NCBI GenBank assembly: GCA_035535495.1
Contig: DATLQA010000005.1
Span: 1 to 11,522 of the forward strand
Direction of reading: 5' to 3'
From: DASUZB01 sp035535495
Lineage (GTDB): Bacteria; Actinomycetota; CALGFH01
Length of the DNA stretch: 11,522 nucleotides
Part shown: positions 1 to 9,724 of the stretch, in pieces
Layout of the letters: every line of letters begins with the position of its first letter
Numbering within the stretch: position 1 is the stretch's first letter
The notes under the pieces: model-generated
What the model saw: only the letters and a program-made list of their open reading frames with translations
Database searches by the model: none
Told to the model about the DNA's origin: nothing
Program-made: the position numbers and the translations under genes

Positions 1-1
1 G

Positions 2-505
2 CTACAGGTAGAGCCCTGCGCTGCCCGACTCCTGCGGCCGCCCCGGCAGGGCGCGCTTGCGCATCTCCTCGAGCTGGTTGCGGGCGGCCATCTGCTGGGC
101 GAACAGGGTCGCCTGGATGCCGTGGAAGAGGCCTTCCAGCCAGCCGACGAGCTGGGCCTGGGCGACGCGCAGCTCGGCCTCGCTCGGCGTGCCCGCCTCG
201 AACGGCTTGGTGACCCGTTCGAGCTCCTCGGCCAGGTCGGGGGAGAGCCCGCTGGACAGCTCGCGCACGGAGGTCTCGTAGATCTCGCGCATCCGCGCGC
301 GCCCGGCCTCGTCAAGAGGAGCGTGCCTGACCTCCTCGAGGAGCTGCCGCACCATCGACCCGATGCGCATCACCTTGGCCGGGCTGCTCACGGCCTCGCG
401 CTGCTCGGCCTCGTCCGGCACCCGCTCCTCGGAAGGGACGATCACGCCCGCGACCGGCGACGGCCGGTCCGTCCCGCCGGGCTCCTCTGGGGTGTCTTGG
501 CTCAT
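2..505 (-). CDS. bpa: Bacterial proteasome activator Bpa/PafE
   Basis: The protein (167 aa from the ATG at 505) matches the Bpa/PafE family, ATP-independent ring-forming activators that cap the actinobacterial 20S proteasome and feed it unfolded or specific substrates. This is recognised from the conserved helical core, about residues 42-154, which begins PAKVMRIGSM and includes AQLVGWLEGLFHGIQ and FAQQMAAR. About 40 acidic, Pro-rich, probably disordered residues precede the core. The C-terminus ends SAGLYL. The penultimate Tyr is the family's proteasome-docking residue; Mycobacterium tuberculosis Bpa ends GQYL, as I recall it. Here Leu precedes Tyr, giving a canonical hydrophobic-Tyr-X tail. 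An in-frame GTG at 541 would add 12 residues, but neither start has a clear Shine-Dalgarno, so the start is uncertain. It is divergent from the DNA glycosylase gene. No proteasome core or Pup genes lie in the window. Confidence 0.92.
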   Translation of the reverse strand: MSQDTPEEPGGTDRPSPVAGVIVPSEERVPDEAEQREAVSSPAKVMRIGSMVRQLLEEVRHAPLDEAGRARMREIYETSVRELSSGLSPDLAEELERVTKPFEAGTPSEAELRVAQAQLVGWLEGLFHGIQATLFAQQMAARNQLEEMRKRALPGRPQESGSAGLYL

Positions 506-583
506 AGCTTCATCTTGCCCACCGGACGCAGCGAGCGCCACTTACGTCACCGGCCGCCGGCCGCGTCCCACCCAAGGAGGAGA

Positions 584-622
584 ATGCGGTCCGAGGCTGT
601 CGAGAAGGAGGGTGGGCGGTGA
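584..622 (+). other. Possible 12-codon leader ORF before the glycosylase gene
   Basis: An ATG at 584 opens a 12-codon ORF (MRSEAVEKEGGR) whose TGA at 620-622 overlaps the GTG start of the DNA glycosylase gene in a GTGA arrangement. AAGGAGG at 574-580 lies upstream but only 3 nt from the ATG, which is tight for efficient initiation. The arrangement would allow translational coupling. The same frame is also open further upstream, so the mini-ORF could be chance. The peptide matches no family I know. Confidence 0.25.
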
Positions 623-1608
623 CGATGTCGCTGGTCCTGCCGCTGGCGGGACCCGCGGGCGAGCCGGTCGACCTCTGGCGGACGCTGGTCTCCCACGGCA
701 TCGCCGAGCTGCCGCCCGCCGAGCTGGACGAGTCCGCCCGGACGTTCCGGACGACCTTGCGGCTCCGCGCCGGCAAGCCGCGCACGGTGGTGGTCACGGA
801 GGACGGGCCAGGGGCCGCCCGGATCGAGGTGCTCGGCCCGGCGCCGGCGGCCGGCGTCGGCGACCAGGTGCTCGCCGTGGTCCGCGGCATGCTCAACCTC
901 GACGAGGACCTCAGCGACTTCTATCGCATGGCGGCCAAGGACGAGCGCCTCGCCTGGGTCGCCGCCGGCGCGGGCCGCATGCTGCGCAGCCCGACCGTGT
1001 ACGAGGACGTGGTCAAGACCATCTGCACCACCAACTGCGCCTGGTCGGCCACGGTCCGGATGGTGACCGCGCTGGTCTGGAAGCTCGGTGAGCGCTCCGC
1101 CGGCGGCTTCGGCGCGGCCTTCCCGACGCCGTCGGCCATGGCGGAGGCACCAGAGTCCTTCTACCGGGATGAGGTCCGCGCCGGCTACCGCGGCGCCTAC
1201 CTGCGGGCGCTCGCCAGCGCGGTGGCGACCGGCGAGATCGACCTGGAGGCGCTCCGCCAGGCATCGCCCGAGGAGCTCCCCGACGACGAGGTCGCCACCC
1301 GGCTGCTCGCCCTGCCCGGCGTCGGCCCCTACGCCGCCGCGCACGTCATGATGCTGCTCGGCCGCCACTCACGGTTGATCCTGGACTCGTGGACCCGCCC
1401 GACCTTCGCGCGCATCAACGGCCGCAAGGCCTCGGACGCCACCATCCTGCGGCGTTTCCGCCGCTACGGCCGCTACGCCGGCCTGGCCTTCTGGCTGCTG
1501 CTGACCAGGGACTGGGTCACCGAGGAGGTCGAAGCCGTCGCCGGCGACACCCCGGCGGAGCGCACCACGGGCACGACGCCGCCGCCGGAATCGGCCATCG
1601 GACCCTAG
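619..1608 (+). CDS. HhH-GPD DNA glycosylase (AlkA/OGG1-like)
   Basis: This 329-aa protein is a base-excision repair glycosylase of the HhH-GPD superfamily (COG0122 type), which flips out and removes damaged bases such as 3-methyladenine or 8-oxoguanine. The helix-hairpin-helix is LPGVGPYAA at residues 232-240. The catalytic Asp is Asp256 in LILDSWTRP. The position that holds the Schiff-base Lys in bifunctional OGG1 is Tyr here, so a monofunctional, AlkA-like mechanism is inferred. Residues 1-95 form a family-type N-terminal domain. The segment KTICTTNCAW (133-142) is, as I recall, typical of this actinobacterial subgroup. GTG at 619 is chosen because AAGGAGGG at 605-612 sits 6 nt before it; the ATG two codons on is 12 nt away. 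The last 20 residues or so are Thr/Pro-rich and probably disordered. Substrate preference cannot be told from sequence. Confidence 0.88.
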   Translation: MTMSLVLPLAGPAGEPVDLWRTLVSHGIAELPPAELDESARTFRTTLRLRAGKPRTVVVTEDGPGAARIEVLGPAPAAGVGDQVLAVVRGMLNLDEDLSDFYRMAAKDERLAWVAAGAGRMLRSPTVYEDVVKTICTTNCAWSATVRMVTALVWKLGERSAGGFGAAFPTPSAMAEAPESFYRDEVRAGYRGAYLRALASAVATGEIDLEALRQASPEELPDDEVATRLLALPGVGPYAAAHVMMLLGRHSRLILDSWTRPTFARINGRKASDATILRRFRRYGRYAGLAFWLLLTRDWVTEEVEAVAGDTPAERTTGTTPPPESAIGP

Positions 1609-1628
1609 CCAGGGCCGCTCGCGGTCTG

Positions 1629-1662
1629 GGGGAGCCGAGCGACGCTAGCGCGACGGCTCCCC
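1629..1662. terminator. GC-rich stem-loop at a convergent gene junction
   Basis: GGGGAGCCG (1629-1637) and CGGCTCCCC (1654-1662) form a perfect 9-bp inverted repeat around a 16-nt loop, which itself contains the palindrome CGCTAGCG. It lies between the 3' ends of the glycosylase gene (stop at 1608) and the XdhC-YHS gene (stop at 1645); the right arm falls inside the last XdhC codons. There is no T-run on either side, so it would be an intrinsic terminator of the T-less, GC-rich actinobacterial kind, possibly bidirectional. This reading rests on position and symmetry. Confidence 0.5.
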
Positions 1663-2543
1663 GGCCGCGAGGTAGCGGTCCGGGTCGGCGACGAAGCGGG
1701 TGCGGCAGTCGGGAGAGCAGAAGTAGTAGACGCTGCCCGCGTGCAGCGTGGTCGCCTTCGCGCCCTGGACCGCGACGGTCATCCCGCAGACCGGGTCGAC
1801 CGCCTCGACGGCGGGCGCCGGGCGGGCGACCCCGCCGGCGTGCCGCCATGCGACCAGTTCGGCGAGGATCGCGACCGCGATCTCCTCCTGCGTGCACGGG
1901 CCGAGGTCGAGCCCGGCCGGGCTGTGGAGGCGGCTGAGCGCGTCGTCGCCGAGGCCGCGAGCGCGCAGCGCCTCGACCACCGTGGCGGCGCGCCGGGCAC
2001 TCGCCACCAGCCCGACGTAGCCGGCCTGACTGGTGAGCGCCGCTTCGAGCGCCCCGTGCTCGTCGCCCTGGCCCATGGTCGCCACCACCACCGCGGAGGC
2101 GGCCGCCTCCGGGCCGGCAGCCACCCGCCAGCCGACCGCGCCCGCCAGCTCCACCAGCGTCCGCGCGGCCGGGCTGTCCCCGACCACCGCCAGCAGCGGG
2201 GTCGGCAGGTGCGGCTCGACCAGCACCTCGACCGTGCCCTCGGAGGCGCAGGTGCTCTCGGCGACCACCACGTCGGCCGGTGCCTCCAGGTCAGCGCTCG
2301 GCGGGCAGATCCGGACCAGGCGCGACTCGCCGTCGGCGAGCGCCCGCAGCGCCTCGCGCACCACGATCGGCTCGGAGCAGGCGCCGCCGACCCAGCCGTG
2401 CACGGCACCGTCGGGCGTCACCAGCGCCCGGTCGGCCCGCCTGGCCGACGCGGGCCGCAGGACCCGGACCACCGTGGCCAAGGCGTACGCCTCCCCCTGC
2501 TCGGACAGCCGCGCGGCGAGCAGGAGGACGTCGTCACCAGGCC

Positions 2544-2547
<4 letters not shown>
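1645..2547 (-). CDS. XdhC/CoxI-family maturation protein with C-terminal YHS domain
   Basis: This 300-aa protein has two parts. Residues 1-235 are XdhC/CoxI-like: an N-terminal domain with the motif VGGACSEP (53-60, Cys57), then a Rossmann-type domain with LLAVVGDSPAARTLVELAG (118-136), GYVGLVASARR (176-186) and SPAGLDLGPCTQEEIAVAIL (209-228). XdhC proteins bind and help sulfurate the molybdenum cofactor before insertion into xanthine dehydrogenase-family enzymes. Residues 249-293 form a YHS domain, a small Cys-containing putative metal-binding module: VDPVCGM (Cys254), then YYFCSPDC (Cys277, Cys281). The Rossmann domain looks shortened between residues 145 and 152, where relatives carry more sequence. 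Its ATG overlaps the coxL TGA (ATGA), with GGAGG about 13 nt upstream inside coxL, so coupled translation is likely. A role in maturing the CoxL active site is inferred from this position. It could be called CoxF or CoxI; the exact orthology is unclear. Confidence 0.88.
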
Positions 2548-4904
<2,357 letters not shown>

Positions 4905-4914
4905 CTCGCGCCCC

Positions 4915-5396
<482 letters not shown>

Positions 5397-5400
<4 letters not shown>

Positions 5401-6437
5401 TCGGGGCCACCCTCCTTCCGGCGCAGCTCGTCCATGACGCCGGCGACCGTCTCCTGGCCGCTGAACGTCTCCTCCCCCTCGGCTGGCGGACGGGCCGCCT
5501 CTGGGGTCACCCTCGGGACGCCGGCGACCATCGGCCCGGACTCCGGCCCGGTCGCGCCTTGCCCGCCGACGGCGACACCGGCCGCGGCGGCGGCCCGGCG
5601 CAGGCCGCGCTCGGTGAAGACCTGGACGACACGGCGCTTGTAGTCGGCGCTTCCCCGCAGGTCGCTCCTGGGTTCGGCCGCGTCGGCGGCGAGGCGGGCC
5701 GCCTCGGCGATCGTCTCGGCGGTCAGTTCCTGGCCGACCAGCGCCTGCTCGGCGGCGGCTGCGGTCACGTTGGTGGGAGCGACCGCGGTGAGCGCGATCC
5801 CCGCCCGCCCGACCCTTCCGTCGTCGAAGGTGAGCTGGACGGCGACGCCGACGGTCGCGAAGTCGCCCACCTTGCGTTCCAGCTTGAGGTAGGCGCCCCC
5901 GCTCCGCCCGGTCGGCGTGGGGACGCGCACCAAGGTCACGATCTCGTTGGGCGCCAGCACGGTCTCGAACGGGCCGTTGAAGAAGTCCGAGAGCGGGATC
6001 GACCGCGTGCCGCCCGCCGATTGCGCCTCCAGCTCGGCGCCCGCGGCGAGCAGTGCCGAGCCCCAGTCCCCCTGTGGGTCGGCGTGCGCCAGTGAGCCGG
6101 CGACGGTGCCGAGGTTGCGCACGATCGGGTCGGAGATCTGCGGCGCCGTGTCGGCGAGGACGCCGTAGCGCTGGCGCAGCAGGTCCGACCGTTCACAGGT
6201 CCGGTGCCGCACGAGCGGTCCGATGTGCAGGTACCCATCGTGCTCGTCGAGACCGTCGAGCCCCTGGAGGTGGTTGATGTCCACCAGCACGCCCGGGGAC
6301 GCGAAGCGGAGCTTCATCAGTGGGATCAGACTCTGACCGCCGGCGAGCACCTTCGCCTCGTCGCCGCGACGGTCAAGGATCCCAAGAGCCTCGTCGAGCG
6401 TTTCCGGTGCGGAGTAGTCGAAGCTCGCCGGATACAT
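5397..6437 (-). CDS. coxM: Aerobic CO dehydrogenase medium subunit, FAD-binding, C-terminally extended
   Basis: This 346-aa flavoprotein subunit accepts electrons from CoxS and passes them on, probably to quinone. The two FAD motifs are AGGQS (32-36) and TVAGS (111-115), at the same positions as in O. carboxidovorans CoxM. The FAD domain is followed by the CO dehydrogenase flavoprotein C-terminal domain, ending near residue 288 after DYKRRVVQVFTERGLRRA (265-282). The remaining 58 residues or so are an extension absent from the usual 290-aa CoxM: a Gly/Pro/Ala-rich linker, then a charged, probably helical end (GVMDELRRK). The start is well supported: GGGGAGG at 6444-6450 lies 6 nt before the ATG. 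As first gene of the M-S-L-XdhC set, it is likely transcribed from a promoter in the 127-bp gap upstream. The function of the extension is unknown. Confidence 0.95.
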
Positions 6438-6443
6438 CGATCG

Positions 6444-6498
6444 CCTCCCCCTGCCAGTGTGGCGCAGACAGCATAAATCGCACGGTCTGGCACGTCAT
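6444..6498 (-). promoter_or_regulatory. Candidate promoter and Shine-Dalgarno of the cox operon
   Basis: On the minus strand, ATGACG (6493-6498; 4 of 6 match to TTGACA) and TATGCT (6470-6475; TAnnnT type) are separated by 17 nt. A start point near 6463 would give a leader of about 25 nt, and GGGGAGG (6444-6450) would serve as ribosome binding site for coxM. The 127-bp gap around it (6438-6564) is visibly richer in A and T than its surroundings. I see no convincing operator. The assignment rests on consensus matching by eye. Confidence 0.35.
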
Positions 6499-6564
6499 CC
6501 GCAACCAGCAGAATGCACATCAAAGCAAGCATACGGCTGGTCCGCGGTAGTGACCCGCTGAGGC

Positions 6565-7461
6565 TCAGCCGGTGCGCGGCGGCGCGCCGGCGAGCAGCTC
6601 GTCGACGATCTCGCCGAACATGCCGGTGGCGATCGACAGATGGCCGTGCTCGGCCAGCAGCCTGGCCTTGGCGCCCGGCACGTGCGCCGCGAGCCACTCG
6701 CCGTGGCTGAACGGCACCATCCGGTCCTGCCCGCCCTGCCAGATGAACACCGGCACGCCGATGTCGGCCAGCTCGAAGCCCCACGGCTTGACGAACGCCA
6801 GGTCGTCGTCGAGCCAGCCCCAGATGCCGTTCGCGATGGCGCCGCGAATGGAGGCCGCCAGGTACTCGGCGTACTCCCCGGTGAGGGTGGCGGCGTCGAT
6901 CGGCGAGACGAGGTCACCGAGCGCGGCGGCCGCCTGCTCCCCGGTGATCTCGGCCAGCTCCGGCACCTGGCGCTCCAGGTAGTCGCGCAGCTCGGCGGGG
7001 CCGGCGACCGCGGCGCCGAACTCCTCGTGGTTCTCCCTGCCCATCCCGTCGAGGAAGTCGAGTCCTTCGGCGTCGAACGGCGCCGCGCTGGCCACGGTCG
7101 CGCATGCCAGGACCCGGTCGGGCAGCAGCGCCGCGCAGGCGAGCGTATGTGGACCGCCGCCGGAGGCGCCGGTCACGTAGAACCGGTCCGCGCCGAGCCG
7201 GTCGACGATCGCGGCGATGTCCGGTGCGCAGGCGGCGACGTCACGGCCGGGCTGCCGCGAGGAGTGGCCGTAGCCCGGTCGCGAGTAGCAGACCAGGCGC
7301 AACCCTCGCGCCGCGGCGGCCTCGGCGAACGGCGGGTACTGCTGGCCCCCTGACGGGGTGCCATGCAGGAACAGGAGCGGCGTGCCGCCGGCCGGGCCGG
7401 AGACCTCGACGTCGAGCGAGCGGCCGTCGGCGAGCGTGAGCGGGAACGAGGAGATGTCCAT
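6565..7461 (-). CDS. Alpha/beta hydrolase
   Basis: This 298-aa protein has the alpha/beta-hydrolase fold with a complete triad: nucleophile Ser100 in GASGG (98-102), acid Asp246 in WQGGQDRMVP (241-250), and His274 in EHGHLS (271-276). LFLHGTPSGGQQ (30-41) carries the oxyanion-hole HG motif. The cap region, about residues 130-215, is helical and gives no substrate clue. The frame stays open far upstream, but that stretch is the antisense shadow of the GH63 gene's coding; ATG at 7461 begins the recognisable domain. The Shine-Dalgarno is weak. It follows the GH63 gene by 77 nt on the same strand and precedes coxM by 127 nt, so co-transcription with GH63 is possible and read-through into cox cannot be excluded. 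Substrate is unknown; esterase, lactonase or proline-iminopeptidase-like activities are all possible. Confidence 0.85.
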   Translation of the reverse strand: MDISSFPLTLADGRSLDVEVSGPAGGTPLLFLHGTPSGGQQYPPFAEAAAARGLRLVCYSRPGYGHSSRQPGRDVAACAPDIAAIVDRLGADRFYVTGASGGGPHTLACAALLPDRVLACATVASAAPFDAEGLDFLDGMGRENHEEFGAAVAGPAELRDYLERQVPELAEITGEQAAAALGDLVSPIDAATLTGEYAEYLAASIRGAIANGIWGWLDDDLAFVKPWGFELADIGVPVFIWQGGQDRMVPFSHGEWLAAHVPGAKARLLAEHGHLSIATGMFGEIVDELLAGAPPRTG

Positions 7462-7538
7462 GGCCCGGAAGTCTGACCAGCCGCCGGCCGGGCGTCCACC
7501 GGTTCTCCGTGTCGGTGTCGCGCGCCGTGTGCGGTCGG

Positions 7539-8693
7539 CTACCGGGGCATCGCCATGACCAGGGTCGACCACGTCAGGGGGATGGCGCCGTGGCCCTCGC
7601 CGGTCTCCGGGTTCCAGTACTCGGCGAAGCCGGAGACCCGTGCGGCCCGGCGCGACATCTGGCCGATCGCCCTGGCCAGGTCGGTGCGGTCCCAGCGCAC
7701 GGCTGCCAGCAGGACCAGGTAGTTGAGCTGCATCCAGGCGGACCCGCGCCAGTACAGGTCCGGCTGGTAGGCCGGGTGCTCCCGGGGGACGTAGGCCAGG
7801 CCGAACTCGGCACCGAACCGGGTCTGGACGGTGAGCTGGCCGAGCGCCCGCTCGGCTTTGGCCGCGTCCGGCGTGACCAGCGCGCCGAGCACCCCGTCCA
7901 GGGTGGGGACGCTCGCGCTCGGGCCGCCGCCGACGACCGGGCGGTCCGACCAGAGCCCTTCGCGCTCGTCCCAGAGCTGGGCGTCGATCTCCTCGGCGAG
8001 CTCGGCGGCCCGCCGCGACCACCCGTGGTCGCCGGTGAGCGCGGCGAACTCGCCGGCGGCGTGGGCGGCGAGCGCGTTGAAGGCCGCCGGCGCGACCTCG
8101 AACGCCCGGCTCGCCCCGGCCGCGCCGGAGGGGTCGAACACCGCCGCGTCGATCAGGCCGAGCTCGAACTCGTCCCAAGCCGGGCGGGTCCACGGCCGGC
8201 TGGTCCAGTCCCGGCCGGTCCAGCTGTCCCAGCGCGGCGAGGCGTCCGCGCCAGACTCCCAGGTGTGCACGATCGCGATCAGCCCGTCGCGCCGCCGCAC
8301 CGTCCAGAGGTAGCGCAGCGCCCGGTCGATACGGGCGAGGGCGTCGTCGCCGGGGTCGAAGCCGCGGCGGTCGAGGACGCGCGCCGCGTGCGCGTAGATC
8401 GGCGGCTGGGTGAACGAGGAGACGCCGGTGAGCGGGCCACGACCGATGGTGGGGCCGTCATAGCGCATGTGCGGGACGAAGCCGTCGGCGAGCTGACCCG
8501 ACAACGCGGTCAGCAGCTCGCTGACGGCGCGGCGGTCGCCGAGGTTGGCCCGGACGATCGCGGTGAAGCACGAGTCCCAGAGCCACTGGTGCGGGTAGGT
8601 GCCCCGGTGGGGGTAGCTGTAGCCGCGCTGCTGGTCCCAGTGGCCTTCGAGGATCTCCTGCGCTCGCCGGCGCAGGGTATCGTCGGGATCCAA
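7539..8693 (-). CDS. GH63-type (mannosyl/glucosylglycerate hydrolase-like) glycoside hydrolase
   Basis: This protein of about 384 aa matches the bacterial GH63/MGH-like (alpha/alpha)6-barrel glycosidases. Motifs in order, counted from the TTG start: YPHQWLWDSCFTAI (33-46), HTWESGADASPRWD (143-156) and FAEYWNPETGEG (356-367) followed by LTWS (373-376). In family members the Asp of the ESGxD motif (Asp150 here) is the general acid and the Glu of the FxEYxxPxTG motif (Glu358) the base. Characterised relatives hydrolyse mannosylglycerate or glucosylglycerate, which are compatible solutes, but other alpha-glucosides are possible. The frame is open to 9086 over the divergent gene. The only plausible start near the homology is TTG at 8693, with GGGAG 5 nt before it, so the start is uncertain. 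The protein is somewhat shorter than the roughly 430-450 aa of relatives. It is divergent from the Gfo/Idh gene, sharing an 86-bp control region. Confidence 0.82.
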   Translation of the reverse strand: MDPDDTLRRRAQEILEGHWDQQRGYSYPHRGTYPHQWLWDSCFTAIVRANLGDRRAVSELLTALSGQLADGFVPHMRYDGPTIGRGPLTGVSSFTQPPIYAHAARVLDRRGFDPGDDALARIDRALRYLWTVRRRDGLIAIVHTWESGADASPRWDSWTGRDWTSRPWTRPAWDEFELGLIDAAVFDPSGAAGASRAFEVAPAAFNALAAHAAGEFAALTGDHGWSRRAAELAEEIDAQLWDEREGLWSDRPVVGGGPSASVPTLDGVLGALVTPDAAKAERALGQLTVQTRFGAEFGLAYVPREHPAYQPDLYWRGSAWMQLNYLVLLAAVRWDRTDLARAIGQMSRRAARVSGFAEYWNPETGEGHGAIPLTWSTLVMAMPR

Positions 8694-8714
8694 GGTCGCT
8701 CCCGCATCAGTGGC

Positions 8715-8744
8715 TTGGCGGTCGCAGGGTAGCCGGGCTACCGT
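8715..8744 (+). promoter_or_regulatory. Candidate promoter overlapped by a 15-bp palindromic operator
   Basis: TTGGCG (8715-8720) and TACCGT (8739-8744) are spaced by 18 nt and could be the -35 and -10 of the Gfo/Idh gene, whose ATG lies 35 nt beyond, with GGAGG at 8770-8774. The perfect palindrome GGTAGCC-G-GGCTACC (8728-8742) fills the end of the spacer and part of the -10, the usual place for a repressor to block RNA polymerase. Being in the gap between divergent GH63 and Gfo/Idh genes, it could control both. LacI-, GntR- or TetR-type repressors bind such sites; which one is unknown, and no regulator gene lies in the window. Confidence 0.4.
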
Positions 8745-8779
8745 CCAGCCGGGAAACCCGACCAGGCGAGGAGGGACGG

Positions 8780-9724
8780 ATGGCGCTGCGGTTCGGCCTG
8801 CTCGGCACCGGCTACTGGGCCCAGGAGGCGCACGCGGCGGCGCTCGCCGCCAGCGACGCCGCGGAACTCGTCGGCGTGTGGGGGCGCAACCCGGCCAAGG
8901 CGGACACGGTCGCCGAGCGGTACGGCGTGCGCGGCTTCGCCGACCTCGACGAGCTGCTCCGGGCGGTCGACGCCGTCGCGATCGCCCTCCCACCCGACGT
9001 GCAGGCCGACCTCGCCGTGCGCGCGGCGGCCGCCGGCCGCCACCTGCTGCTCGACAAGCCGGTCGCACTCTCGGTGGAGCGCGCACGGCGGGTCGTCGAC
9101 GCGGCGGCGGCGGGCGGCGTGGCGTCGGTGGTGTTCTTCACCTCCCGCTTCCGTCCCGACGTGGCCGCGTGGTTGGAGGAGGCGCGTGCCGCCGGCCCCT
9201 GGCACGGCGGCCACGGCACCTGGTTCGGCTCCATCTACTACGAGGGCAGCCCGTACGCCGACTCGGCCTGGCGGCAGCGGAAGGGAGGGCTGTGGGATGT
9301 CGGCCCGCACGCGCTCTCGCTGGCGCTCCCGCTGCTCGGGCCGGTCGAGCGGGTCACCGCCGCGAGCGGCCTCGGCGACACGGTCCACCTGGTGCTCGGC
9401 CATCGCGGCGGCGCGTCGTCCACCCTGTCCCTCAGCCTCACCGTGCCGTTGGCCGCGGCGACCACGGGGTTCACCGTCTACGGGCCGCGCGGGATTTCGG
9501 CCATGCCGGGCGGCGACACCACCGTCGTCGAGGCGTTCGGCGAGGCGATCCGGCAGCTCGCCGCCGAGGTCGACAGCGGGGAGCGGTCACACCCCTGCGG
9601 GGTCGGCTTCGGCGCCGAGGTCGTGGCCGTGCTCGCCGCCGCCGAACGGTTCCTCTCCGCCCCGGTCGACATCCGGACGGAGGAGGTGACCACCGATGGT
9701 GGAGCCGCGGACGCCGCTCTGTGA
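8780..9724 (+). CDS. Gfo/Idh/MocA family oxidoreductase
   Basis: This 314-aa protein is an NAD(P)-dependent dehydrogenase of the Gfo/Idh/MocA family, which oxidise or reduce hydroxyls of sugars, inositols and related polyols. The N-terminal Rossmann fold starts with FGLLGTGYWA (residues 5-14). LLLDKPVALS is the family's E/D-K-P motif with its catalytic Lys. GGLWDVGPHALSLA holds the conserved Asp and His of the active site. Length is normal to slightly short. GGAGG (8770-8774) lies 5 nt before the ATG. The last codons overlap by 29 nt a short ORF resembling a nitronate monooxygenase N-terminus. Neighbouring GH63 and GH1 enzymes suggest that the substrate is a sugar or its derivative; the exact one is not inferable. 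Confidence 0.9.
   Translation: MALRFGLLGTGYWAQEAHAAALAASDAAELVGVWGRNPAKADTVAERYGVRGFADLDELLRAVDAVAIALPPDVQADLAVRAAAAGRHLLLDKPVALSVERARRVVDAAAAGGVASVVFFTSRFRPDVAAWLEEARAAGPWHGGHGTWFGSIYYEGSPYADSAWRQRKGGLWDVGPHALSLALPLLGPVERVTAASGLGDTVHLVLGHRGGASSTLSLSLTVPLAAATTGFTVYGPRGISAMPGGDTTVVEAFGEAIRQLAAEVDSGERSHPCGVGFGAEVVAVLAAAERFLSAPVDIRTEEVTTDGGAADAAL

Noticed and set aside
550..563. Tandem CCGGCCG repeat in the bpa/glycosylase gap
   Set aside because: Two 7-bp copies of pure G/C are expected by chance at this base composition.
6557..6569. 13-bp palindrome GCTGAG-G-CTCAGC at the end of the alpha/beta hydrolase gene
   Set aside because: A 1-nt loop cannot form a terminator hairpin. It overlaps the stop codon and is about 90 nt from the cox promoter candidate, so nothing supports a regulatory role beyond symmetry.
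7509..8732. 407-codon plus-strand frame opposite GH63
   Set aside because: No recognisable domain. The minus strand carries complete GH63 motifs over the same bases.
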